Numbered from the stretch's first letter, positions 1 to 8,086 are shown. The stretch is DNA of 56,951 bases from CAUZFZ01 sp963579025 (GCA_963579025.1 CAUZFZ010000050.1:1-56951), one strand, 5' to 3'. Notes: generated from the sequence alone by a model not told the origin. A program made the numbers and translations.

Positions 1-3
1 ATC

Positions 4-69
4 GCCAGACTCCCTCCGGGGCTGAGCTGTCTTCAGTCCGCACACCACATGCGGGAGTCTGGCTTTTTT
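4..69 (+). terminator. Terminator-like inverted repeat with T-tract
   Basis: An 11-base arm (GCCAGACTCCC, 4-14) is perfectly complementary to GGGAGTCTGGC (53-63) and is followed at once by six T residues (64-69). The layout is that of a rightward intrinsic terminator, but the 38-base loop is unusually long, so it could instead be the closing stem and tail of a small structured RNA that begins left of the window. It faces the leftward kaiC-like gene. No gene was seen between it and the kaiC stop. Confidence 0.5.
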
Positions 70-191
70 CATAATCATCCATTTCAGCGATACCCCGATT
101 TTTACAACGCCAGAATCCTTAACGGCGCTGCCCTTTGGGGCTTTGGGAAATGGCTTACTCAACCCGAATCTCTTCTTTCCCCGACCACTGA

Positions 192-1661
192 TCACTGATC
201 ACTCTCCGCAGGCTCCGCACCCCCGAACATCCCGGTAATCCGGTCCACTTCGGGGTTACTGCTGATGGCCATGTGGCCGCTGATGATGCCGGATACGTCG
301 CGGAATGGTTTTTCCAGGTGGATGCCGGTTTCGTCGATGCTGTATTCGAAAATGTCCTTGTCGTGCCGGCTGCCGCGCATCTTCAGCACCGTCAGGCCGC
401 GACGCATCTGGCCCCACAGTTCGACGTAGCGCATCAGCAGGATCGTGTCGGTGATGGTCGAGATGTGCGTTTCGGTGATCGACGTGCCGCCCATCAGGGC
501 GGCCGTGGTCGAGGTGAAGAACCCGGCCACCTCGGCGTGCTTGATCCACGAGGTCATGGCGATGATGAACTCGCGGAAGCTCTTGATCGTCGAGACCCGC
601 TCCAGCGCCGACAGGCTGTCCACGGCGATCCGCTGCGGCTGGAATTCGTCCATCTCGTGCTTCATGCGAATCAGGTGGTCTTCCAGTGAGGCGGTTTCGG
701 GGTACGCGCACACGATGCGTAACAGGCCGTCCGCTTCCATCTGCTCGAAATCGATGCCCCAGCCGGTGGCGTTGCGCATCAATTGCTCGCGACTCTCCTC
801 GAAGGCGAACAGCAGGCATTTTTCGCCCTGTTTGGCTCCGCCGTCGATGAAGTGGGCGGTCAGCAGCGTCTTGCCGTTGCCGGTGGCGCCGGAGACCAGG
901 ATGATGCTGTCGCGAAAGAAGCCGCCGCCCAGCGTCTTGTCCAGATCGTCGTTGCCCGACGTGATCCGCACGGTGGACGACTTCATTTCCAGTTCCATCG
1001 CCGACAGTGGAATGATCACAAGGCCCTGGTCGGGCAGGATGGTGAAGGCCGAATCGCCTTTCTGGTGCATGGTGCCGCGGAACTTGAGGATCTCGATCAT
1101 CCGCCGCCGCTTCTCCTGGTCGCGGACGTTCCGCATGATGACCACATTGTCCGCCACGAACTGCTCCAGGCCGTAACGAGTGACCGGGGCGTCCTCGTCA
1201 TCGCGTTCGGCGGTGATGATGGTGGTCACATCCATCTCGCGCATCATGCTGGCGATCCGCTGCAGCTCGCGGCGGATGAGTTTTTTGTTTTCAAACTGGT
1301 CGAACAGGGCGTAGATCGAATCGATCGAAACGCGACGGGCGTTGGTTTTCCTGACGGCGTTTTCGACGCGGGCCAGCAGGGCGGCAAAGTCGAAGTCGCC
1401 CAATTCGACCGTTTCGCGGTCGGGCGGCGAGACGGCATTAACAAACGCCCATTTGCCTGCCTCTTCCCAGGCGGCGATGTCCCAGCCGAAGCCGCGCATA
1501 TGTTTGCGGATGGCGCCGGGCGTTTCTTCAAACGTGACAAACACGGCGCCTTCGTCAAACTTCTGGATCCCCTCGGCCAGAAATTGTGTGGCCAGGACGG
1601 TCTTGCCGCTGCCAGCCGTGCCGGACACCAGCGTCGTGGCCCCCTTGGGCAGCCCGCCCAT
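192..1661 (-). CDS. KaiC-like double RecA-domain ATPase (5' end interrupted by in-frame stop)
   Basis: KaiC is a circadian-clock-type ATPase and autokinase with two RecA-like domains. Both are visible: Walker A GTAGSGKT (residues 14-21) with a Glu pair at 45-46, and GATGNGKT (258-265) with Glu pair 288-289. The second domain keeps the run ITETHISTITDT, which matches cyanobacterial KaiC around its phosphosites T426, S431 and T432 (here T396, S401, T402), so autophosphorylation is plausible. The start is a problem: an ATG at 1728-1730 has a good ribosome site (GGGAGAG), yet codon 6 of that frame is TAA (1713-1715). The conserved N-terminal residues KTRTGIDGFD lie between this TAA and the ATG used here, which has no ribosome site. 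It is the last gene of the leftward regulator-kaiB-kaiB-kaiC run. The gene may be a fresh pseudogene, may reinitiate, or the TAA may be a sequence error. Confidence 0.88.
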   Translation of the reverse strand: MGGLPKGATTLVSGTAGSGKTVLATQFLAEGIQKFDEGAVFVTFEETPGAIRKHMRGFGWDIAAWEEAGKWAFVNAVSPPDRETVELGDFDFAALLARVENAVRKTNARRVSIDSIYALFDQFENKKLIRRELQRIASMMREMDVTTIITAERDDEDAPVTRYGLEQFVADNVVIMRNVRDQEKRRRMIEILKFRGTMHQKGDSAFTILPDQGLVIIPLSAMELEMKSSTVRITSGNDDLDKTLGGGFFRDSIILVSGATGNGKTLLTAHFIDGGAKQGEKCLLFAFEESREQLMRNATGWGIDFEQMEADGLLRIVCAYPETASLEDHLIRMKHEMDEFQPQRIAVDSLSALERVSTIKSFREFIIAMTSWIKHAEVAGFFTSTTAALMGGTSITETHISTITDTILLMRYVELWGQMRRGLTVLKMRGSRHDKDIFEYSIDETGIHLEKPFRDVSGIISGHMAISSNPEVDRITGMFGGAEPAESDQ

Positions 1662-1821
1662 CGAGATGGTGTCGAAACCGTCAATGCCGGTTCTGGTTTT
1701 TTCGACGGCTGATTATTCGCCAGAGTTCATCGTTCTCTCCCTGTCCTTCGTTTCGATCGTTTGAGCTGTTGGCTGCGTCGTTCTACTGGTTCCCGATTTG
1801 TTGTTTTCCTGCGCGCATTTT

Positions 1822-1878
1822 GTAGGACGGGTCTCCAGGCCCGTCCGTGTCCTGGACGGGCCTGGAGACCCGTCCTAC
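1822..1878. repeat. Perfect 25-bp inverted repeat
   Basis: GTAGGACGGGTCTCCAGGCC starts the left arm (1822-1846). The right arm (1854-1878) is its exact reverse complement, with a 7-base loop. It lies between the kaiC-like gene and the upstream kaiB-like gene, where it could form a stable hairpin in the operon transcript. There is no T-tract, so it is not a classical terminator. It looks like a dispersed REP-type element. Confidence 0.8.
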
Positions 1879-1914
1879 GTTTGGTTGCGGCACAAAGCCG
1901 ATCATGTGTCTTCC

Positions 1915-2202
1915 TCATCCCCCCCCAGGATTAGCTGGGAGGTCCAAAGCGCGAAGAATTCCGCTCTTACTGGCAAAATCACCGATCATCCCGCGGGGCG
2001 GCGCTGGCGATACTTTCAGCAGTGTGGGTGTGGTCAGAATCTGCGCCTCTTCGGCCGCATCCGGATCGGCCAGCACATCAACGATTTCCAGTTCGCAGCG
2101 GTCCTTCAGTTCTTCGTTGCACGCCTGCTGCACAATGTCGATGGCACGCGCGGAGCGGGCGGTCGGGCCGGCGACGAAGAGGCGTAACACAAATTCGGAC
2201 AT
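1915..2202 (-). CDS. KaiB-like protein (downstream copy)
   Basis: KaiB is a small thioredoxin-like-fold protein that binds KaiC and, in cyanobacteria, couples clock state to output kinases. This 95-residue protein starts MSEFVLRLFVAG and contains the family's hallmarks: an N-terminal strand with LFVAG, a middle VDVLADPDAAEEAQILTTPT segment with the conserved TPT turn, and the GDF strand near the end. A start at 2202 is preferred because GGAGAA lies about 8 bases upstream; a longer form would add about 27 unrelated residues. It is the second of two kaiB-like genes in the operon and is only moderately similar to the first, so they are likely specialised paralogs. Confidence 0.85.
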   Translation of the reverse strand: MSEFVLRLFVAGPTARSARAIDIVQQACNEELKDRCELEIVDVLADPDAAEEAQILTTPTLLKVSPAPPRGMIGDFASKSGILRALDLPANPGGG

Positions 2203-2279
2203 GGTCCTGTTCTCCGATGAGACTGGAAGACTCATTCGTTTGCTGCGACGAATCCAGCCGCACTTACAGTGATCAGTTA

Positions 2280-2567
2280 TCAACGATCCGTTTCCGCCAC
2301 AACCACTTGCAGGCCTTTCAGCACTTTTTCTTTGTCGCCCAGATCGCCGATTACGGTTCGCAATGGACCAGGCAGCTCCATGACCAGTGTGGGCGTGGTC
2401 ATGACCTGGTCTTCTTCGGCCCGCTCCGGTTCCTGCATGACGTCCACGATCACCAGTTCGTACCGGCCTTTCAATTCACTCTCACAAATCTGCCGCAAAT
2501 TCTCAATCGCCGACTTTGACCGCGGATGGTCGGCGTTGACGAACAGTTTCAGGATGTACTTCGTCAT
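2280..2567 (-). CDS. KaiB-like protein (upstream copy)
   Basis: A 95-residue KaiB-family protein beginning MTKYILKLFVNAD, with VDVMQEPERAEEDQVMTTPT in the centre and the conserved TPT turn, followed by GDLGDKEKVLKGL. The ATG at 2567 overlaps the stop of the upstream response regulator gene (ATGA) and is preceded by AAAGGA, so the two are translationally coupled. Tandem kaiB copies next to a receiver protein and kaiC are known in non-cyanobacterial bacteria, where they are thought to serve environmental signalling rather than a true self-sustained clock; that role is inferred here. Confidence 0.87.
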   Translation of the reverse strand: MTKYILKLFVNADHPRSKSAIENLRQICESELKGRYELVIVDVMQEPERAEEDQVMTTPTLVMELPGPLRTVIGDLGDKEKVLKGLQVVVAETDR

Positions 2568-3397
2568 GGCGATTCCTTTCCCGTACCCCACATTTTCCCA
2601 CGGTCTCGGTAGAACGCCACGAGGTGTCCCAGCAATTCGATTAACACCAGCCGGCTCTCTTCCACATACACCTGAGCCATCTTGGCCGGAGCTGCTTCCG
2701 TTTTGTTCTTCAGCGCCTCGGAAAACACCTGGACCACATCTTGCGGCCCCAGTCGCAACGTGCCCATTTCGTGGGCCACGCTTTTGAGCCGAGCGGGCAA
2801 TTGAGACTCGACACGATAAGCCCGCTGCTCCAGAGCCATCTCCAGCAGTTCTTCGAACTTCTGGACCTGTCGACGGAATGTATCGCGGGATTGCTCGCGC
2901 AATGGCTTGCCCAGGTACATTTCCGCGGTCTTCGATCGATCGCGGCGCTCGGAAAACTCATCCAGTTCGCTGAGTTCGCGCTGCAGCCGCTCGCGTTGCC
3001 GCCGCAGTTCGGCATTCGACTGGTACAGCTCGACGAAGAACTCGACCTTGGCCTGCAGGATGCGTGCATCGACGGGCTTGAACAGAAAGTCGGCGGCACC
3101 AACCGAAAAGCCGTCGTGTTGCTGCAGCGCGCCTTCGTAGCCTGTGACAAAGACGACCGGCGTCTTCTCGTTTCGCTCGCCCTGCCGAATCATCCGGGCT
3201 GCTTCGAATCCATCCATGCCGGGCATCTGTACGTCGAGCAGAATGACGGCAAAATCATGCTGCAACACTTGCTTCAACGCATCCTCGCCGGAACCTGCAG
3301 TCAGCACGTTGTGATCAAGCTCGCTCAAAGCCAGTTGGAGCAACTGCAGTTGGGTTCGGCTGTCGTCAACCAGCAGGACGTTGGCTTTGTCGGTCAT
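2564..3397 (-). CDS. Response regulator with N-terminal receiver domain and helical C-terminus
   Basis: The first ~120 residues form a CheY-like receiver: acidic pair D11-D12, phospho-acceptor D55 in LLDVQMPG, T85 and K107-P108. Residues ~120-150 are charged and rich in Arg, Glu, Leu and Gln, consistent with a coiled coil. The remaining ~120 residues are helical and lack a recognisable DNA-binding or enzymatic output domain, so the protein probably signals by protein contact. No histidine kinase gene is beside it. It is the first gene of the leftward Kai operon, and its TGA overlaps the ATG of the next kaiB. No clear ribosome site precedes the ATG; a TGATCA-containing motif lies directly upstream. 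Confidence 0.88.
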   Translation of the reverse strand: MTDKANVLLVDDSRTQLQLLQLALSELDHNVLTAGSGEDALKQVLQHDFAVILLDVQMPGMDGFEAARMIRQGERNEKTPVVFVTGYEGALQQHDGFSVGAADFLFKPVDARILQAKVEFFVELYQSNAELRRQRERLQRELSELDEFSERRDRSKTAEMYLGKPLREQSRDTFRRQVQKFEELLEMALEQRAYRVESQLPARLKSVAHEMGTLRLGPQDVVQVFSEALKNKTEAAPAKMAQVYVEESRLVLIELLGHLVAFYRDRGKMWGTGKESP

Positions 3398-3604
3398 CAG
3401 TGATCAGCCGCAATTCTGTAGCCCGGGCACCGACCGCCGGTCTACTGCGCGACCAAAGTCTGGCCACTTATGGCTACTACAGTTATCAGACGTCATTTAC
3501 CGGTCATCTCTGCTGTCCTTCCGAGCGCCAACACACCGTCCAGGAACGCTGCGACTTCCGCAAGGGGCAGGACCCGATCAACACCAGTCGCTGCAACAGC
3601 ACCC

Positions 3605-3684
3605 GAGCGCCATCACACCGATTTTAGCCAGATTCTCTTCGCTGCGGCGGAGTTGTCGACGTGATCGCGACCGACGCGTCGAAC
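3605..3684 (+). repeat. Degenerate direct repeat, copy A
   Basis: The unit runs from GAGCGCCATCACACCGATTT through TTAGCCAG and GCGGCGGAG to GATCGCGACCGACGCGTCGA. The same landmarks recur in the same order about 160 bases downstream, with insertions and substitutions between them. What the unit is cannot be told from the sequence. Confidence 0.5.
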
Positions 3685-3765
3685 GTGAAGTCATGAACCT
3701 GCTCCGGTCCGACACGCCGGCGTCGGCAACAATCTGATTCATCCGATCAGAAGCATAGACTGCCC

Positions 3766-3879
3766 GCGCCGTCATATTGATTCTTAGCCAGTTTCCTTGG
3801 CCGCGGCGGGGATCGCGTCCGAGGTGTCCAACGTCGAGAGCCAGAACTCGCGGCGGAGATCGCGACCGCCGCGTCGAAA
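3766..3879 (+). repeat. Degenerate direct repeat, copy B
   Basis: Landmarks shared with copy A, in order: GCGCCGTCAT, GATTCTTAGCCAG, GCGGCGG, and GATCGCGACCGCCGCGTCGA. This copy is about 30 bases longer because of an insertion after the TTAGCCAG block. Shared landmarks without a common open frame argue for a decayed nucleotide repeat rather than duplicated genes. Confidence 0.5.
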
Positions 3880-4129
3880 CTGCAACTCAGGCTTAGCGCG
3901 GCCCGAGTTGAGCGTCGCTGTCGTTTTCCGGGACACCCTCGCCGTCCAGACAACTGGTCGTTTGACGGCACGCCGACGCCGTCGACGTGCGTGATGGCCA
4001 CTGACGCATTCGGCATGCCCTTAAACAACAGGTTTCGTGCGGCACTCGGGGCGACTGGCGATCCGTCTTGCTGCGTTTTCGGTGTTCCAGCAGAATCTGT
4101 GCTGCCTGATCCGCTGCAAGGAAGCACAT

Positions 4130-4447
4130 ATGCGCAAACTGATTGGCACGGTCTTTTGTTTCGGTCTCGGAATGGTGGCGATGTGGGTCGCCATGCACTT
4201 TCACCTTGTGAAGACCGATTCGGACTGGTTCATGGTCCGCAAACAGGAAGTCCGCTTTGCCGACTGCTATGTCGATGTGGCCAAATGGGATTCGGCCGAA
4301 TGGGGCGAGCACCCGCAATTGAAAGAGTCTCTTGAGAAGGGCGGACGGGGTGGTCTCATTCCCCGGAGCGAGCCCGAAGAATTCCTGCTTGACACGTTCC
4401 GCCGGCTGGGCAACGCCGCCCTGGAGTCGTCGACACAGCGACAGTGA
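4130..4447 (+). CDS. Small single-pass membrane protein of unknown function
   Basis: This 105-residue protein begins MRKLIGTVFCFGLGMVAMWVAM, one hydrophobic segment (residues ~4-22) that should anchor it in the inner membrane, followed by a polar ~80-residue domain. The start is fixed by AAGGAA six bases upstream. Its stop overlaps the GTG start of the next gene (GTGA), so it is co-translated with the metalloprotease-like lipoprotein and may work with it. No domain was recognised. Confidence 0.7.
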   Translation: MRKLIGTVFCFGLGMVAMWVAMHFHLVKTDSDWFMVRKQEVRFADCYVDVAKWDSAEWGEHPQLKESLEKGGRGGLIPRSEPEEFLLDTFRRLGNAALESSTQRQ

Positions 4448-5406
4448 GAGACGCGGGACTCTTCGCACGGACGGGACTCACAATGCTGCAGTCGATCCGC
4501 GGGACGTGTTGCCTGAGTGGCCGAGTGCAGCTTTCGCGCGCGGACGCCGCGCGCGCGATCGCGCGACGGCGGTTCTTCCAGTCGATGCTCGCCGGGCTGA
4601 CAGCCGCTGCCGTCGGCTGCAAGAGTCGTGGCCAGCGGCCTGATCCCGCCGAGAACGCGGTTGCTCTGCCTGGTCGGCACTCAGTCGTGGCTGATCACTT
4701 TGTGATCATGTGCGATGTTCAGCTGGACTGGACGAATCCTCTGATTGCCGAGCTGAACGAGCTGCGCAATGACGTCGCCGAATCGCTTCAACTGGTTCCG
4801 TCGAGTCAGCCCGTTGTCGTCTATCTGTTCTCTGACGAACGGCGGTTTACGGACTACATGCGGACGACCTGGCCGGATCTCCCGTATCGGCGCGCCTGGT
4901 TCTTCGGCAACCCCTACGAACTGGCCGTCTACACCTTCTGGGGCGACCGCGTGCAGGAAGATCTGCGTCACGAATTCACGCACGGCGTGCTGCATGGTGC
5001 CCTGAAAGAGGTCCCGTTGTGGATCGATGAAGGTCTGGCCGAGTACTTCGAAATCAACGGACGACCGGGAGTTGTGCGTCCGGCGACATCGAAACATCTT
5101 TCCAATGCACTGGCGAACGGCTGGCGGCCAAACATGGAACGGCTCGAGCGGATCACCGACGTCCGGAAAATGAGTCAATCGGACTACGAAGAATCCTGGG
5201 CCTGGGCGCATTACCTGCTGCACTCCGGCACCGAGTCCAAAGTGATTCTGTTGAGCTGGCTGCAGGAACTCGCGACACGGGCCAATCCGGAACTGCTCAG
5301 CAATCGGCTGAAACGAGAGGGACTGGCTTCACCGGATCGATTCGCCAGCTATGTCGCCGGGCTGAATACGTTTGGAATTGGAAGTCCGCCGCCCGTCGGC
5401 GCGTGA
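4444..5406 (+). CDS. Putative lipoprotein zinc metalloprotease (peptidase MA/DUF1570-like)
   Basis: The 320-residue product has a zinc-binding HEFTH motif (H176, E177, H180) and a downstream Glu in PLWIDEGLAEYFE (E196 or E200) that fits the third ligand of gluzincin peptidases of the MA clan. Before this, ARRRFFQSMLAGLTAAAVGC resembles a twin-Arg signal ending in a lipobox with Cys59, so the protein is probably exported and lipid-anchored. The GTG at 4444 overlaps the preceding stop; an ATG at 4483 is the alternative start and would leave a more usual signal length. Substrate is unknown. Confidence 0.78.
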   Translation: MRDAGLFARTGLTMLQSIRGTCCLSGRVQLSRADAARAIARRRFFQSMLAGLTAAAVGCKSRGQRPDPAENAVALPGRHSVVADHFVIMCDVQLDWTNPLIAELNELRNDVAESLQLVPSSQPVVVYLFSDERRFTDYMRTTWPDLPYRRAWFFGNPYELAVYTFWGDRVQEDLRHEFTHGVLHGALKEVPLWIDEGLAEYFEINGRPGVVRPATSKHLSNALANGWRPNMERLERITDVRKMSQSDYEESWAWAHYLLHSGTESKVILLSWLQELATRANPELLSNRLKREGLASPDRFASYVAGLNTFGIGSPPPVGA

Positions 5407-5437
5407 CGTTGTTCGTGTTTCGCACGTATTGGGCCAC

Positions 5438-6490
5438 ATGAAAATCGGAATCGTTCTCCCCAACTGGATCGGTGATGCCGTCATGGCGACGCCGGCGTTG
5501 CGCTCGCTGCGAGAGTCCGTCGGACCCGAATCCACGCTGGTCGGGATCATGAAACCGGTGATTGCCGATGTCCTTGATGGCACGGAATGGCTCGATGAAT
5601 GCGTCCTCTATGACCGACGGTCGCGTGACCACCGTTTGCGAATGCGAGCCGTCGTGGCCGACCTGCGTCGGCGGCGTCTGGATCAGATACTGCTACTGAC
5701 GAACTCACTCTCAAGTGGTGTGCTCGCCTGGCGATCGGGAGCCAGACGTCGCATTGGCTCAGCAAGATACGGGCGCAGTCTGCTCTTAACCGACGCACTG
5801 CCGATGCTGCGGCAGAATGGACGCATCGAGCCGTACTCTCCGGTCGACCACTATCTGCAGGTCGTCTCCCGGGGACGTGACTGTCGCGTGTCGCGAGCCG
5901 TCGAACTGGCCGTAAAGGAAACAGATCGACAATTGGCCGACCGCACGTGGACGAAACTCGGATTCGATGATGACCGTCCGGTCGTGGTGTTTAACAACGG
6001 AGGCGGATACGGAGCTGCAAAGAGATGGCCGACCGAGCGATTCGTCGAATTGGCTCAACGCGTCGTGTCCGATGCGGATGCGTCTGTCCTGATGGTATGC
6101 GGACCGGCAGAACAGGCGGATGCGGCCGAGTTCGAGGAACAGGCAGATCATCGAAGAATCCGCAGTCTTGCCCGATATCGACCCGCGATCGGACTGACAA
6201 AGGCCTGTGTCCAGAAAAGTGCGGCTGTGGTCAGCACCGACAGTGGCATCCGACACTTTGCGGCCGCTTTCGGAGTCCCGTCGGTCGCACTGTTCGGACC
6301 TATGATTCAAACGGCCAGCGAGAATTACCACGCTGCCGAAATCCGTCTGCAACTGGACCTGCCGTGTTCTCCCTGCGGCAAGAGAGTGTGTCCGCTTGAG
6401 CATCACCGCTGCATGCGTGACCTGAGCGTCGACAGTGTTTACGACGCCCTGGCCCGGCAACTTACGCAGGAGAGTCAATCGGCGGCCTAA
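5438..6490 (+). CDS. Glycosyltransferase family 9, heptosyltransferase II-like
   Basis: A 350-residue GT9 protein. These enzymes transfer heptose from ADP-heptose to the lipopolysaccharide core at the inner face of the cytoplasmic membrane. Visible features are the N-terminal KIGIVLPNWIGDAVMATPAL nucleotide-fold motif, the central NNGGGYGAAKRWP loop, the acceptor/donor loop STDSGIRHFAAAFGVP followed by ALFGP, and a C-terminal Cys-rich CSPCGKRVCPLEHHRC segment typical of the WaaF branch. The ATG at 5438 places the motif at the start of the protein. It follows the metalloprotease gene by 31 bases. LptB in this window supports a lipopolysaccharide role; the exact sugar is inferred. Confidence 0.85.
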   Translation: MKIGIVLPNWIGDAVMATPALRSLRESVGPESTLVGIMKPVIADVLDGTEWLDECVLYDRRSRDHRLRMRAVVADLRRRRLDQILLLTNSLSSGVLAWRSGARRRIGSARYGRSLLLTDALPMLRQNGRIEPYSPVDHYLQVVSRGRDCRVSRAVELAVKETDRQLADRTWTKLGFDDDRPVVVFNNGGGYGAAKRWPTERFVELAQRVVSDADASVLMVCGPAEQADAAEFEEQADHRRIRSLARYRPAIGLTKACVQKSAAVVSTDSGIRHFAAAFGVPSVALFGPMIQTASENYHAAEIRLQLDLPCSPCGKRVCPLEHHRCMRDLSVDSVYDALARQLTQESQSAA

Positions 6491-6674
6491 TCGAATCGTG
6501 TTGTGGCACTTTGAGTCCAGGGATACGATCCGCCCCGAATGTCGCCAACTCGCTCGGCGACACCGCCCGGTCGCGCGTTGGTTAATGCCCCACCGGTGAT
6601 TCGAATGACTCAGCTCGCACAGAAACCGGCTTATCTCGTTGAAGTGAGATGGCTATTGCCCGCGGGAATCATGG

Positions 6675-8069
6675 ATGATTCGGCGCGTCCTCAAGAACTT
6701 GAAGCCGATCAGTCTGGCACTCCTTGTGCTGGTACTGGCGCCGTGCGTGCTTGAGTTTCTGCTGCGTCTGTCCGCCTGCCGATCCGGATTTCGTACTGAG
6801 TCAACGCACTCGACGGTGTCGACCGTGCCATCCTGGCACGCGCACCACGAACTGGAGCCGTTTCAGGCGGCGGATCTTCCGGTAGCCGATTCCGAAACTC
6901 CGGGTCAGACGATTGAGTTTCGAACCAACAGCCTGGGGCTTCGTGGGGCTGAGGTCGCCGTACCCAAACCGCGCGACGTGTTCCGCATCGTCTGTGTTGG
7001 CGACGAGACCGTTCTGGCTCCGGAGATCGCTTACGACGCCACCTTCGGCAATGTGCTGCAGCGACGATTGCAGGCTGTCAGCGATCGACCCATCGAGGTG
7101 ATCAACGCGGGTATTCCGGATTTCTGTCCACTGTTGTCGTATCTGCAGGTGAAGCACCAACTGGCCGGGCTCGACCCGGATCTGATCATTGCCCACTTCG
7201 ACATGTCCGACGTCTGGGACGACCGGCGGTTTCGGCGTTTGACGGATCTGGGGGAAAGCGAGCAGCCGCTGGCGTGCGTGAATCCCAGCCTGAACAACCA
7301 GCCCCGAATCCTGCCCCTGACCGACAACTTCCTGATCTGGAAGTGGGTCCAGGGCAACATCGGCGGGGTCTTTGGTAAAGCTTCCGCCAGGCCGGCGGAC
7401 GACTCGTTCGGTGATCCACGGACGAAATACGACTGGTTGTCGGACGACTCGGCGGAATGGGCCCTGCCGCTCAATCTGACACTATCCGCCTGGGATCACC
7501 TTGCTGCGCATTGCCAGGGACGCGGCACGCGGTTGCTGCTGGCTGTGCATCCTGCGCCGTGGCAGATTTCACCGACAGCAGCACGTGGCGCCCGGATTCC
7601 GGAAGTCAACGGGGTGTATTCCGGAACGGAGTATGACAGTGATGCACCGTTCGAGCGCATTCGGGTATTCGCCCGCACCAGGCGGCTCCCATTGTGCGAC
7701 GTTTCGACCGCATTTCGCAGCATCCGAAATCCCGACAATCTGTTCCAGTCGACGTCGAGGGGATTCAGTACGGCCGGTCACGAGCTGTACGCCGCGCAGC
7801 TCGATATGGCCATCCGCCGGCTCATACCCGCGCCGCTGATGCCATCACAGCGTGGTGCGCGGCAGGTGTCATGGCCAGCGCCGCCCTCAGCGATGCCATC
7901 CACTTCGCCACCAGACGGCATCGTTCCCGTGAACCAGGGATTCAATCCAGCACGTCGCGAACCCGGTACTTCGGCAAATGCCCCGCATTCACTCTCGCTC
8001 CCAGGCAATCTGAGCCCCATTCGAGCACGGAGCGCTGATCCACACTCATCTCCCCGCCTCAACCGTTAG
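6675..8069 (+). CDS. Membrane-anchored SGNH/GDSL-fold protein, probably catalytically dead
   Basis: A 464-residue protein with an N-terminal membrane segment (residues ~11-32) and an extracytoplasmic SGNH-like domain. FRTNSLGLRG before block I is typical of envelope SGNH proteins in this phylum. Block I reads CVGDETV, so the Ser of GDS is replaced by Glu. Block II is VINAGIPDFCPLLSY. The terminal block that normally carries Asp-x-x-His reads SRGFSTAGHELYA, lacking both residues at the expected places. The last ~70 residues are Pro/Ser/Arg rich and probably disordered. The start has GGGA upstream. It may bind rather than cut esters; this is inferred from the lost residues. Confidence 0.7.
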   Translation: MIRRVLKNLKPISLALLVLVLAPCVLEFLLRLSACRSGFRTESTHSTVSTVPSWHAHHELEPFQAADLPVADSETPGQTIEFRTNSLGLRGAEVAVPKPRDVFRIVCVGDETVLAPEIAYDATFGNVLQRRLQAVSDRPIEVINAGIPDFCPLLSYLQVKHQLAGLDPDLIIAHFDMSDVWDDRRFRRLTDLGESEQPLACVNPSLNNQPRILPLTDNFLIWKWVQGNIGGVFGKASARPADDSFGDPRTKYDWLSDDSAEWALPLNLTLSAWDHLAAHCQGRGTRLLLAVHPAPWQISPTAARGARIPEVNGVYSGTEYDSDAPFERIRVFARTRRLPLCDVSTAFRSIRNPDNLFQSTSRGFSTAGHELYAAQLDMAIRRLIPAPLMPSQRGARQVSWPAPPSAMPSTSPPDGIVPVNQGFNPARREPGTSANAPHSLSLPGNLSPIRARSADPHSSPRLNR

Positions 8070-8086
8070 CGGTGCCTGAGCCGTAG

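Larger units (their letters stand above)
3398..4129. other. Non-coding spacer between divergent genes, with degenerate repeats
   Basis: About 730 bases separate the leftward response regulator from the rightward small membrane protein. No reading frame here has a convincing start, composition or recognisable family. It should contain the two divergent promoters. Two segments listed separately resemble each other, suggesting decayed repeat copies. Confidence 0.5.

Noticed and set aside
3747..4127. Leftward 126-residue frame upstream of the small membrane protein
   Set aside because: Composition is Arg/Ser/Pro rich as in random GC-rich frames; it covers one of the degenerate repeats and lacks a ribosome site.
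6560..6640. Possible tRNA-like TTCGAAT in the spacer
   Set aside because: No acceptor stem, anticodon arm or D-arm could be paired around it.
6539..6754. 71-residue frame between the heptosyltransferase and SGNH-like genes
   Set aside because: Overlaps the well-supported SGNH-like start in another frame and shows no domain.
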